Assembly (NCBI RefSeq): GCF_003668565.1
Contig: NZ_RCWJ01000002.1
Span: forward strand, 372,001 to 436,000
Reading direction: 5' to 3'
Origin: Mycetocola zhadangensis
GTDB taxonomy: Bacteria; Actinomycetota; Actinomycetes; Actinomycetales; Microbacteriaceae
DNA length: 64,000 nt
Shown here: piece after piece, positions 8,740-18,265 of the stretch
Position numbering within the stretch: position 1 is the stretch's first letter
Layout of the letters: every line of letters starts with the position of its first letter
Notes under the pieces: generated by a model
What the model saw: only the letters and a program-made list of their open reading frames with translations
Database searches by the model: none
What the model was told of the DNA's origin: nothing
Translations under genes and position numbers: made by a program

Positions 8740-9981
8740 GTGTTCAAGCCCGCTGGAGTGCATACACTCATTCGCCAAACCCACGAAGACCGCGTTCTGC
8801 GCGTGCTTCGTGAGCACGGCGCCCTGACACGGGGCGAAATCGCGGACCGAGTCGGCCTCTCGAGAACAACCCTCTCTGAGATCACAAACGTGCTGCTCGA
8901 GCGCGGGGCGATCACCGTCGCCAACGCGACCGGTGGCATCCGTGCTGGACGCGGTCGCCCTGCCGAACGACTGGTCCTCGATCCGGGTGCTGGCCAGTTC
9001 ATGGGCGTCGACTTCGGCCACCGCAGGGTGCGTATCGCCGTCTCGGACGCCGCACACGACATCATCGCGTCTGGGGCCGAGTTCTATGCAGCCGACTCGG
9101 CCTGGCCGGAACGCATCGACAGCTGCTTCCGATTGATCGAGCGTGTCGGCGAGGAATCCGGAATTCACTATGGCGCTCTGCAGGGAATTGGCATCGGATT
9201 TCCCGGCCCGTTCTCTCCGCGGATGCCGAAACCCGCACCCGTTGCTGATGGCTCCTCGGCGGTACCCGCTGGTGAACTTGTCTTTTCCTCGTTCGTGGAG
9301 CGGTTCGACGCGTCGGTGATCATCGACAACAACACACGCTTTGCTGGCCTCGCCGAAGCGATTTGGGGGAGCGCCGCCGGGACGCAAGACCTTCTTTACG
9401 TGCGGCTCTCCGACGGAATCGGTGGCGGGCTCGTCGTTGGTGGCCAGCTCGTCACCGGTGCGTCAGGCTTCGCCGGCGAGCTCGGTCACGTCTCGGTGAG
9501 CCCGAGTGGCGTCCAGTGCCGATGCGGCAAGCGCGGCTGTCTTGAAACCATCGCTTCGGTTCCCGCGATCTTCGCGGGCTGCACAGCCAAAGGGGTTCCG
9601 ATTCATTCACTCGATGACCTTCGTGCCGCCGTCGCGAAGGGCGACCCGATCGTCGCGAGTGTTTTGCGCGATGCAGGGGATGCTCTGGGTCGCGTACTCG
9701 GATCGGTCGCGGTAGCGCTCAATCCCCGCGAGATCGTGATCGCGGGTGAAGTCGCGCAGATCGCCGACGTCATCTTCGAGCAGGCCGTCGCAACGATCAC
9801 CTATGAGCTGCTCCCAGTACCTGAAGCTGCGCCGCACGTCCGACTGGCGAAACTCGGTGACGATGACGGCGCGCTCGGTGCCATCGCTGCGCTCTTCCAC
9901 CGGTCGCCTCTTCTCGCCAGTTATCCCGAAACCCATCAACCCGACCACCAGCGGGGCTCTACGCAAAGGAACATTTCATGA
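8740..9981 (+). CDS. ROK family transcriptional regulator
   Basis: 413 residues. An N-terminal winged helix-turn-helix (about residues 20-75, EHGALTRGEIADRVGLSRTT) precedes a sugar-kinase-like ROK domain. The zinc-binding signature is canonical: GELGHVSV, then CRCGKRGCLE (about residues 260-269). The start is the GTG at 8740, placed 6 nt after a -10 box. ROK repressors normally sense sugars or sugar phosphates. Here the gene heads an operon for sulfate-ester import and hydrolysis, so the inducer may be a sulfated sugar or its desulfated product (inference). Its stop overlaps a tiny reading frame that leads into the permease gene. Confidence 0.92.
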   Translation: MFKPAGVHTLIRQTHEDRVLRVLREHGALTRGEIADRVGLSRTTLSEITNVLLERGAITVANATGGIRAGRGRPAERLVLDPGAGQFMGVDFGHRRVRIAVSDAAHDIIASGAEFYAADSAWPERIDSCFRLIERVGEESGIHYGALQGIGIGFPGPFSPRMPKPAPVADGSSAVPAGELVFSSFVERFDASVIIDNNTRFAGLAEAIWGSAAGTQDLLYVRLSDGIGGGLVVGGQLVTGASGFAGELGHVSVSPSGVQCRCGKRGCLETIASVPAIFAGCTAKGVPIHSLDDLRAAVAKGDPIVASVLRDAGDALGRVLGSVAVALNPREIVIAGEVAQIADVIFEQAVATITYELLPVPEAAPHVRLAKLGDDDGALGAIAALFHRSPLLASYPETHQPDHQRGSTQRNIS

Positions 9982-10028
9982 CCATCCGCGCCCACGGGCA
10001 TCCGCTGCGTAAGGAGCAACACGCATGA
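9978..10028 (+). CDS. 16-residue coupling minicistron between regulator and permease
   Basis: ATG 9978 overlaps the regulator's stop as ATGA and has an AAAGGA ribosome site about 7 nt upstream. The frame reads [16 protein letters not shown] and stops at 10026-10028, overlapping the permease ATG at 10025, again as ATGA. The double overlap would hand ribosomes from the regulator to the transporter without a gap. The peptide itself is unlikely to have a function, and an AAGGAG within it could also serve the permease directly. Whether it is translated is inference. Confidence 0.4.
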   Translation: MTIRAHGHPLRKEQHA

Positions 10029-10846
10029 CAGACACCGCAACGCGGGCGATGGCCGCCCAGTCGACTACGCCCGCCAGGAAAGCGCCAAAGGTACGCGCGA
10101 AGAACCACACACTGATGCTCGTGCTCAACGTCGCGAGCGTCATTGCCGGAATCCTGATCTGGTGGGGATTCTCGCTCGCTGGTTTCCGGATTCCCGCCCC
10201 GGTCGAGGTCGCTGAGCGGGCTGTCACCGTCATCGGCGACGGAACTCTCGCTACCGACCTCGCGGCAAGCCTCACCCGCGTGCTGATTGGGTTCGCGCTT
10301 GGAACGCTCGTGGCCATCCCCGTCGGTTTTCTCATGGGTTGGTACCCCGTCGCCCGAGCGCTCATTGAGCCGTGGGTGCAGTTCTTTCGGACCATCCCGC
10401 CGCTTGCCATCATTCCGCTGGTCATTGTGCTCCTCGGCATCGGCGAGGAACCGAAGATCTTCGTGATTTTCCTCGCCGCGTTCTTCGCGTGCGTGATCTC
10501 CACCTTCCAGGGCGTCATCAGTGTTGACCGCACGCTCATCAACGCGGCTCGTGTGCTCGGCAGCAAGGACGGCGGCATCTTCATCCGCGTCGTCGTCCCA
10601 GCGTCGACGCCGTTCATCCTCGTCGGCATGCGCGTCGGTCTGGGCGCGTCGTGGGCGACCGTCGTTGCCGCGGAACTCATTGCCGCGCAGAACGGGCTCG
10701 GTGCCCGGATGCAGCAGGCCCAGATCTTCTACGACCTGCCGACGATTTTCGTGAACCTCATTGCGATCGGCATCCTCGGTTTGTTGATGGACCGCATTCT
10801 TCTCTTCACCGAAAACAAACTGACCGGATGGCAGGAACGCCGATGA
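10025..10846 (+). CDS. ABC transporter permease (SsuC/TauC type)
   Basis: The 273-residue inner-membrane permease belongs to the nitrate/sulfonate/taurine importer class. After a 29-residue polar N-terminus come six or so helices. The conserved loop that contacts the ATPase appears as [26 protein letters not shown] (EAA-like, about residues 175-200). [17 protein letters not shown] near residue 115 is characteristic of SsuC/TauC/NrtB. An AAGGAG lies about 9 nt before the ATG, inside the preceding minicistron. Overlap of 4 bp with the ATPase gene shows co-translation. Together with sulfatases downstream, the likely cargo is a sulfate ester or sulfonate. Confidence 0.92.
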   Translation: MTDTATRAMAAQSTTPARKAPKVRAKNHTLMLVLNVASVIAGILIWWGFSLAGFRIPAPVEVAERAVTVIGDGTLATDLAASLTRVLIGFALGTLVAIPVGFLMGWYPVARALIEPWVQFFRTIPPLAIIPLVIVLLGIGEEPKIFVIFLAAFFACVISTFQGVISVDRTLINAARVLGSKDGGIFIRVVVPASTPFILVGMRVGLGASWATVVAAELIAAQNGLGARMQQAQIFYDLPTIFVNLIAIGILGLLMDRILLFTENKLTGWQERR

Positions 10847-11682
10847 TCACCACCTACCCCGCCTCCACAGAGGCCGCCGACGCCGCTCGCATTTCGGTGC
10901 AGGGTGTCACGAAGACCTACAACCTCGCCGGCAAGGAGTTCTTCGCCCTCGACAACGTGTCGCTCGATGTCGCCGACAATGAATTCATCACCGTGGTCGG
11001 ACCATCGGGCTGCGGCAAAAGCACCCTCATGAACGTGCTCGCCGGCCTCGACAAGCCGACGAGCGGCCAGGCCGTCGTCGACGGAAAGGTCGTCTCCGGG
11101 CCAGGCCCCGAACGCGGCGTGATCTTCCAGCAGTACGCACTCTTCCCTTGGCTGACCGTGCGCAAGAACGTCGAGTTCGGACTCAAAACGGCGGGGCTTG
11201 GCGCGAAGGAGCGCCGGGAAAAGGCCGAACACTTCATCGAAATGGTGGGACTCAGCCAGTTCGCCGATGCCCTGCCAAAGATGTTGTCAGGCGGCATGAA
11301 GCAACGCTGCGCCATCGCCCGTGCTTACGCCGTCGACCCCACAATCCTGCTCATGGACGAACCATTTGGCGCACTGGACGCTCTCACTCGAGTGAAGCTA
11401 CAGGAGCAGCTTCTCGACACCTGGAGCCAGGAGAAGCGCACGGTTGTTTTCATCACCCACGATGTCGACGAAGCCGTGTATCTCGCCAACCGCGTGGTCG
11501 TGATGGCCGCTCGCCCCGGGCGCATCTTCGACATCATCGACGTCGATCTTCCATACCCTCGCACCGAGGAAATGCGACTGAGCCCCGAGTTCACCGCGCT
11601 CCGCAATCGGGTATGGCACGCGGTTTACCACCAAACCACCGGCGCAGCAGCCGGTTCGATGCCGTCAACCCTGACGGCCTGA
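10843..11682 (+). CDS. ABC transporter ATP-binding protein (SsuB/TauB type)
   Basis: 279 residues from ATG 10843, which overlaps the permease stop by 4 bp; the longer frame upstream is not used. Walker [10 protein letters not shown] is near residue 56, the Q-loop is in [13 protein letters not shown], the signature is [14 protein letters not shown], Walker B is [12 protein letters not shown] and the switch histidine is in FITHDVDEA. All catalytic elements are intact. It energises the importer made with the neighbouring permease and lipoprotein. The order permease-ATPase-binding protein and the shared operon with sulfatases support sulfate-ester or sulfonate uptake. Confidence 0.93.
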   Translation: MITTYPASTEAADAARISVQGVTKTYNLAGKEFFALDNVSLDVADNEFITVVGPSGCGKSTLMNVLAGLDKPTSGQAVVDGKVVSGPGPERGVIFQQYALFPWLTVRKNVEFGLKTAGLGAKERREKAEHFIEMVGLSQFADALPKMLSGGMKQRCAIARAYAVDPTILLMDEPFGALDALTRVKLQEQLLDTWSQEKRTVVFITHDVDEAVYLANRVVVMAARPGRIFDIIDVDLPYPRTEEMRLSPEFTALRNRVWHAVYHQTTGAAAGSMPSTLTA

Positions 11683-11696
11683 ACACCAAGGAAATC

Positions 11697-12716
11697 ATGA
11701 CAAACGCATTCGCCAAACGGGGCATCCTCGCCGCCGTCGCAGTTGTCGCGCTCGCACTCACGGGGTGCGCAGCTGACTCCGCAGGAGGCAAGGGCAGCGA
11801 CGCCGCTGCCCCCGAAGAGCTCACACCGGTCAACTTCGGATACATTGCCGACTTCAACGGCGCCAGCCTCCTGGCCGTCGCGGACGATCAGGGCATCTGG
11901 GAGAAGCACGGGATCGAAATCACTCCGAGCGTCTTCACGAACGGACCACTGCAGATCCAGGCGCTCGGCACCGGCGACCTCGATTTCGGATACATCGGCC
12001 CTGGCGCCATGTGGCTCCCGGCGTCCGGCCAGGCGAAGATCGTCTCCATCAATACCCTGGGCAGTGCTGACCGAGTGATCGCACAGGCCGGCATCGATTC
12101 GCTGGAAGACCTCAAAGGTAAGAAGGTCGCCGTTCCCGAGGGGACCTCTGGCGACATGATCCTCAACCTCGCCCTCGAGTCCGTCGGAATGTCGATCGAC
12201 GACGTCGAGAAGGTGGCCATGGACCCGTCGACCGTCGTCGCTGCCTTCGCCTCCAAGCAGGTGGACGCGGCCGGGATCTGGTACCCGCTGATCGACACCA
12301 TCGAACAACAGGTGCCCGACCTCAACATCCTCGCCGAGAACGACGACTTCGCAGAGACAGTGTCTTTCCCGACTGCGTTCGTGTCAGCGCCCAAGTTCGT
12401 TGAGGAGAACGAGGAGACCGTGACGAAGGTCATCGCCGCTCTTCGGGAGGCCAACGACTTCCGCGCCGAAAACATGGACGAAACCGTCGCACTGACGGCC
12501 GCCATGCTGAAGCTTGAAGAGGCGAGCGTCGAAGCGGACTCCAAGAACGTGAAGATCATGACTTCGGCAGAACTCGACGAACTCACCGAGGACGGGTCGG
12601 TCACCGGATGGCTTGAGGGAATGAACGCCTACTTCGTCGGAGCGGGCAAGCTGCCCGAACCGGTCGACCCGGCAACCTACTACACCAGCGACCTCTATGT
12701 CGGAGCAGGCAAGTAG
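11697..12716 (+). CDS. ABC transporter substrate-binding lipoprotein (SsuA/NMT1-like)
   Basis: 339 residues from ATG 11697. The N-terminus is a lipoprotein signal: a basic start, a hydrophobic core (ILAAVAVVALAL) and lipobox LTGC with the lipidated cysteine near residue 24. The mature protein has the periplasmic-binding-type-II layout of aliphatic-sulfonate and nitrate binding proteins (VNFGYIADFNGASLLAVADDQGIWEKHGIE; later DLKGKKVAVPEGTSGD). An AAGGA lies just before the start. The stop codon abuts the GTG of the first sulfatase, so the two are translationally linked. Ligand is inferred from context only: an organic sulfate or sulfonate. Confidence 0.92.
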   Translation: MTNAFAKRGILAAVAVVALALTGCAADSAGGKGSDAAAPEELTPVNFGYIADFNGASLLAVADDQGIWEKHGIEITPSVFTNGPLQIQALGTGDLDFGYIGPGAMWLPASGQAKIVSINTLGSADRVIAQAGIDSLEDLKGKKVAVPEGTSGDMILNLALESVGMSIDDVEKVAMDPSTVVAAFASKQVDAAGIWYPLIDTIEQQVPDLNILAENDDFAETVSFPTAFVSAPKFVEENEETVTKVIAALREANDFRAENMDETVALTAAMLKLEEASVEADSKNVKIMTSAELDELTEDGSVTGWLEGMNAYFVGAGKLPEPVDPATYYTSDLYVGAGK

Positions 12717-14213
12717 GTGACGAAGGCCAGCAACATCCTCTTCCTGATGACCGATCAGCACCGGGTGGACACTCTTGGTGCATACGGAAACGCGCTGGCG
12801 GAAACACCCGTGCTCGACGAGCTGGCTCGCACAGGAACGCGCTTTGACCGGTGGTACACACCCACCGCGATCTGCACGCCCGCCCGTGCGAGCCTGCTCA
12901 CGGGGCAGGCCCCGTTCCGCCACAAGCTGCTCGCCAATCACGAGCGCAACGTTGGTTATCTGGAGGATCTCCCCGATGGTCAGTTCACCTTTCCGGAAGC
13001 GCTCCGCGAACACGGATACAACACCGGGCTGATCGGCAAATGGCACGCGGGCAACGAGAAGAACGCCGCGTACTACGGCTTCGACGGGCCCGACCTGCCC
13101 GGCTGGCACAACCCTGTGGAGAACGAGGATTACCTGGCCTACCTGACGGAGCACGGCCTGCCGCCGTACAAAATCAGTGACCAAATCCGTGGAACGCTGC
13201 CGAACGGCGGGCCGGGCAACCTGCTCGCCGCTCGGCTGCACCAGCCGGTCGAGGCGACATTCGAGTACTACCTGGCCACCCGCGCCATCGAGATGCTCGA
13301 ACGCTACACCCGCGACCGGGAGAGCGACGGAAAGCCGTTCTTCCTCGCACTGCATTTCTTCGGCCCGCACCTCCCGTACGTTGTGCCGAACGAGTACTTC
13401 GACAGATTCGACCCGGCCGACATCGAGTTGCCGAAGTCGATGTCAGAGACCTTCGTGGGCAAACCGCCTGTGCAGCAGAACTACAGCGACCACTGGGCGT
13501 TCGACAGCATGCCGATCGAGACGAGCCGCAAACTCATCGCCATCTATTGGGGCTACGTAACGCTCATTGACGAGCAGATCGGCCGGGTGATGGAGGCGAT
13601 GGACCGACTCGGGCTCACCGACGACACTGCGGTGTTCTTCAGTTGCGACCACGGCGAATTCACCGGCTCCCACCGGATGCACGATAAGGGTCCGGCGATG
13701 TACGAAGACATTTACCGGACTCCGGGCATCGTCCGGATTCCTGGAGCACCCGCCGGGCAGGTGCGCGACGAGTTCGTCAGCCTGCTCGACTGCACGGCGA
13801 CGTTCCTCGAGCTCGCAGGACTCGATACCGCACCGGCCGTCGACTCACGCAGCCTCGTTCCGCTTGTGTCGGGCGAACAGCCGGAGTGGTCAGAGGACAT
13901 CGTCTGCGAATACCACGGGCACCATTTTCCGATCGCCCAGCGGATGCTCCGCAACGACCGGTACAAGCTGGTCGTCAACCCGGAGTCGGTCAACGAGCTT
14001 TACGACCTCGAGCGCGACCCCGACGAGCTCAACAACGTCTACACGCTCCCAGACATGGCAGGCGTGCGCGAGTCCATGATGCAGCGGTTGTACGACGTGC
14101 TCCGCGGCCGCGGTGACAAGTTCTACCACTGGATGACCGCCATGTATGACGTTGGAGGGGTGGGCTACGACCCGTCCCTCAGCGGATTCGACGACGCGAC
14201 CTACCAGAAGTAA
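12717..14213 (+). CDS. Type I (formylglycine) sulfatase
   Basis: 498 residues, with GTG start immediately after the upstream stop. The alkaline-phosphatase-fold sulfatase begins SNILFLMTDQHRVDTLGAYGN, where the DQ residues help bind calcium. The active-site signature CTPARASLLTG starts at Cys about 53; that cysteine is converted to formylglycine by an FGE. GKWHAG, and later FFSCDHGEFTGSH with metal-binding Asp/His, are also conserved. Length fits the family. No signal peptide is seen, so it probably acts in the cytoplasm on imported sulfate esters. Substrate is not determined. It forms an operon with a second sulfatase and the maturase. Confidence 0.95.
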   Translation: MTKASNILFLMTDQHRVDTLGAYGNALAETPVLDELARTGTRFDRWYTPTAICTPARASLLTGQAPFRHKLLANHERNVGYLEDLPDGQFTFPEALREHGYNTGLIGKWHAGNEKNAAYYGFDGPDLPGWHNPVENEDYLAYLTEHGLPPYKISDQIRGTLPNGGPGNLLAARLHQPVEATFEYYLATRAIEMLERYTRDRESDGKPFFLALHFFGPHLPYVVPNEYFDRFDPADIELPKSMSETFVGKPPVQQNYSDHWAFDSMPIETSRKLIAIYWGYVTLIDEQIGRVMEAMDRLGLTDDTAVFFSCDHGEFTGSHRMHDKGPAMYEDIYRTPGIVRIPGAPAGQVRDEFVSLLDCTATFLELAGLDTAPAVDSRSLVPLVSGEQPEWSEDIVCEYHGHHFPIAQRMLRNDRYKLVVNPESVNELYDLERDPDELNNVYTLPDMAGVRESMMQRLYDVLRGRGDKFYHWMTAMYDVGGVGYDPSLSGFDDATYQK

Positions 14214-14261
14214 TCCCGGCTGCCACGTGGCATCCGTTGGAAAAATCACGAAGCGAGAACC

Positions 14262-15701
14262 ATGACGACCCCGAACAAACGACCGAACATCGTGCTGATC
14301 CTCACGGATGACCACGCGTCTCATGCGATCAGCGCGTACGGCTCGGTGGTGAACACCACCCCACGCATCGACGAGATCGCCGACGCCGGAGTGCGCGTCG
14401 ACAATTGCTTCTGCACCAACGCGCTCTGCACGCCGAGCCGGGCATCGATCCTCACCGGCACGCACAGCCACATCAACGAGGTCACGACGCTCGACACCCC
14501 GATCGACGCGAGCCAGCCGACCTTCGTGTCGCAGCTCAAAGCGGCGGGATACCGCACGGGCATCGTCGGCAAGTGGCACATGGGTGAGGGTGAGGGGCAC
14601 GACCCGCAGAGCTTCGACTACTGGGCGGTGCTGCGCGGACAGGGCGAGTACTTCGACCCGCAGATCCTCACCGACGACGGCGTACACATCCAGCCCGGTT
14701 ACGTGACAGACATCATCACCGACCTCTCGATCAACTGGGTCGAGTCGCTCGACGGTGACGAGCCCTGGTGCCTTCTCATTCACCACAAGGCGCCGCACCG
14801 CGCGTGGGAACCCGACGAGAAACACCAGGGCATGTACGCCAACGAGAAGATCCCGGTTCCAAGCACCTTCGACGACGACTACGCCACACGGTCGATGGCC
14901 GCTCGCCACGCCACTATGCGCGTCGCCGACTACCTCGACCTCAACGACCTCAAGGTCGCACCGCCGGAGGGCCTCACCCCAGACGAGCTCGCGCTGTGGA
15001 AGTACCAGCGCTATATGGAGGACTACCTCGCCTGCGTTGCATCCGTCGACGACAACGTCGGCCGGGTGATCGACTGGCTGCGTGAGCGCGGCGACTTCGA
15101 CGACACCCTCGTGATGTACACCTCCGACCAGGGCTTCTTCCTGGGCGATCACGGCTGGTTCGACAAACGATTCATGTACGAAGAATCGATACGGATGCCA
15201 TTGGTCATCAGCTACCCCAACGCGATCTCGCCCGCGAAACCGGTCGAGCAGCTCGTGACCAACGTCGATTTTGCGCAGACGATCCTCGACGCTGTCGGAA
15301 TCGATCCCCACGAACGGATGCAGGGGGTCAGCTTCTGGCCGCAGCTCACCGGATCTCTCGAACCGACCCAGGACGCGATCTACTACAGGTACTACGAGAA
15401 CGACGACCAGCACCACCACGCGCTCGCCCACTACGGCATACGGACCGACCGCTACAAGCTGATCTACTTCTACAACGACGGCATGGGCCTGCCCGGGTCC
15501 TCCGACCACATCTACCCGCCCGAGTGGGAGATGTACGACCTGGCGGAAGACCCGGAGGAGCTCAACAACGTCTACCACGCCGCTGCCTACGCCGAAATCC
15601 GCGACGAACTCAAGGTGCGGTTGTGGCAACTTCAGGCGGAGCTCGGCGATGCGCCGCACCCCTCGCAGCCAGCGCCCGTTGGTGCTTTGTCGGCTCAGTA
15701 G
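14262..15701 (+). CDS. Second type I (formylglycine) sulfatase
   Basis: 479 residues. It opens with RPNIVLILTDDHASHAISAYG, carries the modifiable cysteine in CTPSRASILTG (Cys about 56), then GKWHMGEGEGHDPQSFDYW, and a late metal motif TSDQGFFLGDHGWFDKRFMY. The overall sequence is clearly different from the first sulfatase, so the pair is not a recent duplication and may cleave different esters. The KRF/FMYEESIRMPL pattern is typical of sulfatases acting on carbohydrate or choline-like esters, but I cannot choose. No signal peptide is visible. It is followed after 11 bp by the maturase gene. Confidence 0.95.
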   Translation: MTTPNKRPNIVLILTDDHASHAISAYGSVVNTTPRIDEIADAGVRVDNCFCTNALCTPSRASILTGTHSHINEVTTLDTPIDASQPTFVSQLKAAGYRTGIVGKWHMGEGEGHDPQSFDYWAVLRGQGEYFDPQILTDDGVHIQPGYVTDIITDLSINWVESLDGDEPWCLLIHHKAPHRAWEPDEKHQGMYANEKIPVPSTFDDDYATRSMAARHATMRVADYLDLNDLKVAPPEGLTPDELALWKYQRYMEDYLACVASVDDNVGRVIDWLRERGDFDDTLVMYTSDQGFFLGDHGWFDKRFMYEESIRMPLVISYPNAISPAKPVEQLVTNVDFAQTILDAVGIDPHERMQGVSFWPQLTGSLEPTQDAIYYRYYENDDQHHHALAHYGIRTDRYKLIYFYNDGMGLPGSSDHIYPPEWEMYDLAEDPEELNNVYHAAAYAEIRDELKVRLWQLQAELGDAPHPSQPAPVGALSAQ

Positions 15702-15712
15702 AAGGCGCAACC

Positions 15713-16696
15713 GTGACCGTCACGACCGAGGTTGAAATGATCCGCATTCCGGGCGGGCCGTTTCTCATGGGATCCGAGTCGTATTACCCCGAGGAAGCGC
15801 CGGTGTTTCGCGCGACTGTGGCAGCGTTCGAGCTCGACAAACATCCGGTCACGAATCGCCAGTTCTCCGAATTTACGGATGCCACGGGGTACGTCACCGT
15901 TGCCGAACGTCCTCTCGATGCTGCCGAGTTTCCGCAACTGAGCGTGGCGGAGCGTGCGGCGGGCAGCCTCGCGTTTCACCCAACCGATGGGCCTGTCGAC
16001 CTGCGCAACTGGCGGGCGTGGTGGGCCTGGCAGCCGGGCGCGAACTGGAGACACCCGTTCGGACCCGATTCGGATATCTCTGACCGCGGGAAGCACCCGG
16101 TGGTGCAGGTGTGTTTTGCCGACGCGGCTGCATACGCCCGGTGGGCAGGCAAACGGCTCCCGACCGAAGTCGAGTGGGAACGGGCGGCTCGCGGAGGGGT
16201 CGACGGCCGCGACTTCGCGTGGGGCGACGAGCTCTCGCCAAACGGTCAACTGCTCGCCAACACCTGGCAGGGCTCGTTTCCGTATCGGAACACCGGCGCG
16301 AGCGGATGGGTGGGGACCTCGCCGGTCGGGTCCTTCCCGGCCAACGAGTTTGGCCTGGTCGACATGATCGGCAACGTGTGGGAGTGGACGTCGACCGCAT
16401 TCACGACCGATCACCAGGCCCAACGGGCCGCGACAGCGAATTTGCTCGGGGCGTCGACGCAGCCGAGTGCCGGTGCAGGATGCGGCGACGGGTGCATGTG
16501 CGGACCGTCGGACTCAGGAAAGAGTGGGCTGTCGTTGGGCTCTGCCCCGAATCCGGCGGTCAGTCGCGTCACCAAGGGTGGCTCGCACCTGTGTGCTCCG
16601 GAATACTGCCAGCGCTACCGCCCGGCGGCGCGCTCGCCGCAGACCGAAGACTCGGCAACAACACACCTCGGCTTCCGCTGCGCGCGCGACGCCTGA
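15713..16696 (+). CDS. Formylglycine-generating enzyme (SUMF1/FGE family)
   Basis: 327 residues from GTG 15713; the ATG at 15737 is an alternative. FGE oxidises the CxPxR cysteine of type I sulfatases to formylglycine in a copper- and oxygen-dependent reaction. Family hallmarks are EMIRIPGGPFLMGS, DKHPVTNRQFSEF, LPTEVEWERAARGG, NVWEWT and the active-site pair in GGSHLCAPEYCQRYRPAARS (cysteines about 292 and 297). Both catalytic cysteines are present. Its position directly behind two sulfatases makes the maturation role very likely. An additional cysteine cluster, CGDGCMCG, lies in a loop near residue 260 and is also seen in some family members. Confidence 0.95.
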   Translation: MTVTTEVEMIRIPGGPFLMGSESYYPEEAPVFRATVAAFELDKHPVTNRQFSEFTDATGYVTVAERPLDAAEFPQLSVAERAAGSLAFHPTDGPVDLRNWRAWWAWQPGANWRHPFGPDSDISDRGKHPVVQVCFADAAAYARWAGKRLPTEVEWERAARGGVDGRDFAWGDELSPNGQLLANTWQGSFPYRNTGASGWVGTSPVGSFPANEFGLVDMIGNVWEWTSTAFTTDHQAQRAATANLLGASTQPSAGAGCGDGCMCGPSDSGKSGLSLGSAPNPAVSRVTKGGSHLCAPEYCQRYRPAARSPQTEDSATTHLGFRCARDA

Positions 16697-16710
16697 CGCA
16701 GCCGGGGTTG

Positions 16711-16925
16711 TTGCTCGGTCGCAACCGGCTGTTCAGCCCTTGCTCGGTCGCAACGGGCTGCTCATTTCGGAAATGAGCGACCGTTCTCGACCGAGCAAGC
16801 CTTCGCCCGCGAGCCAGCGACCGTTTGCGACCGAGCAAGCCTCGGCCCGCGAGCCAGCAACCGTTTGCGACCGAGCAAGCCTTCGCGCGCGAGCCAGCGA
16901 CCGTTTGCGACCGAGCAGGGGTGGG
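16711..16925. repeat. Head-to-head intergenic repeat array (29-bp and 40-bp units)
   Basis: This lies between convergent genes. Two 29-bp units start at 16711 and 16740 with TTGCTCGGTCGCAAC followed by (C/G)GGCTG. After a short centre near 16769-16776 the orientation flips: units containing GACCGAGCAAGCC repeat with a 40-bp period (GAGCCAGC at 16811, 16851 and 16891). The two halves are partly complementary and could fold into a large hairpin. The same core recurs at 40567-40838. There are no unique spacers, so it is not CRISPR. It may help terminate both flanking genes. Confidence 0.8.
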
Positions 16926-16936
16926 CGGCACACGTT

Positions 16937-18112
16937 TCAGCTCAGGAAGGCCTCAACGGCATCCGCCGCCTTTCCCACACCTCCGTTCGCGCGGACCTCG
17001 GCACTGATCTCGGTGAGCCGGGCGGCGACATCCGGTGAACTCGCCACTCTGTTGACGGACTCGCGAAGTGTCGCCGCGCTCACCTCGTCGGCGGGCAGAT
17101 GCGTGCCGACACCGAGTGACTCGAGCATCGCTGCGTTGCCGAACTGGTCAACCGCCTGCGGGATCGCCACGGTCGGAACCCCAAACCAGAGCGCCTCGGT
17201 GCAACCGCCCATTCCGGCGTGGGTGATGAACGCGCTCGCGTGAGCAAGCACGGCGAGCTGCGGCACCGTTTTATGCACCTCGACATTGTCGGGCAGGTCA
17301 CCGAGTTCGGCCGGATCGACGTGCTGCCCGATGGCCATCACCACATGCCATCCCGAATCTCCGAACGCCTCGATGCACGCACGGTACACGGGAGCCTGGT
17401 CGTTGAACGCGGTGCCGAACGAGACGAGCAGCACCTTCGCCCCGCTCGCCGGCGGCTGCCAACTCGTGTCTGCCAGTCGCTCCGGATCCAGGCAGGGACC
17501 AACGAATTGAATGTTATCGGCGACCTTCTCGGCGTTCGGCTGCATGGCCCGCGGAATCAGCACCAACCCGTGCGCTGGTCGAGTTTGCCACACCGTGGCA
17601 TCCGTTTGAATATTGTTCTTCCGCAGCCAAGCGTTATACGTCTCGTAATACGCGATTCCCGAAGCGGATGCCTGCAGCGCGTTGATGAAATCGGCAAAGT
17701 CGGTTTCGTACCCGTCCCAGGCGACATAGGTAGGCGACAGCTGCACGGCGGGAACGCTGTACCGGGCGGCGAGAAGGGGTGCCGGGAGACCGCCGATGTC
17801 GTAGAGGACGACGTCGGGCGGGTCGGTGTCGTATCGCTCGGTGAGGATCGGCATCACCGCGATGCCCTCATCGAGGAAGACGCGCATGGCTCCGCCCGGG
17901 TCGTCGGGCCACTCGGTGTCGTCGAGCGGCAGGATCGACGGGTGGGCGATGACCTCGGCTCCGGTCGGGGTGACGAGGTCGACAAGTTGTTCGCCGACCG
18001 TGTAGGTGACGCGGTGGCCGCGGTTCACGAGTTCGCGGATGAGGGCGAGCGATGGGTAAATGTGGCTGGGCGCTGTCGTGCCGACCATGGAGATGTGGTG
18101 TGGGGTGCGCAT
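16937..18112 (-). CDS. Macrolide-family glycosyltransferase (GT1, MGT type)
   Basis: 391 residues from the ATG at 18112, chosen because AAAGGAT sits 7 nt upstream and MRTPHHISMVG starts the fold; an upstream ATG at 18163 has no such site. GT-B fold protein related to OleD/OleI-type transferases, which add a nucleotide sugar to macrolides or other small acceptors. The C-terminal donor-binding motif is clear: ITHAGMGGCTEALWFGVP, then AIPQAVDQFGNA. The N-terminal GTTAPSHIYPSLALIREL is the usual acceptor-side start. It is monocistronic, preceded by a promoter with MerR-like spacing. A detoxification role is plausible but unproven. Confidence 0.92.
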   Translation of the reverse strand: MRTPHHISMVGTTAPSHIYPSLALIRELVNRGHRVTYTVGEQLVDLVTPTGAEVIAHPSILPLDDTEWPDDPGGAMRVFLDEGIAVMPILTERYDTDPPDVVLYDIGGLPAPLLAARYSVPAVQLSPTYVAWDGYETDFADFINALQASASGIAYYETYNAWLRKNNIQTDATVWQTRPAHGLVLIPRAMQPNAEKVADNIQFVGPCLDPERLADTSWQPPASGAKVLLVSFGTAFNDQAPVYRACIEAFGDSGWHVVMAIGQHVDPAELGDLPDNVEVHKTVPQLAVLAHASAFITHAGMGGCTEALWFGVPTVAIPQAVDQFGNAAMLESLGVGTHLPADEVSAATLRESVNRVASSPDVAARLTEISAEVRANGGVGKAADAVEAFLS

Positions 18113-18265
18113 GGCGAAATCCTTTGTGTGAGCGCGGGCATTGCGCGACGCACGGGAGTTCACTCACGGGGGAGTGTTCGCTCGGTGGGGCCGCGCTATC
18201 GGAAGCCGGCCCTGCAGTGCGTCGCGTCAGGAATTGCGAATGCGCATGAAAATCCACATGGGGAA

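Noticed and set aside
13890-15710. Very long open frame on the minus strand (about 600 codons) opposite the two sulfatases
   Set aside because: Its codon pattern mirrors the high-GC third position of the plus-strand sulfatases; no domain or start signal; the plus strand has clear catalytic motifs.
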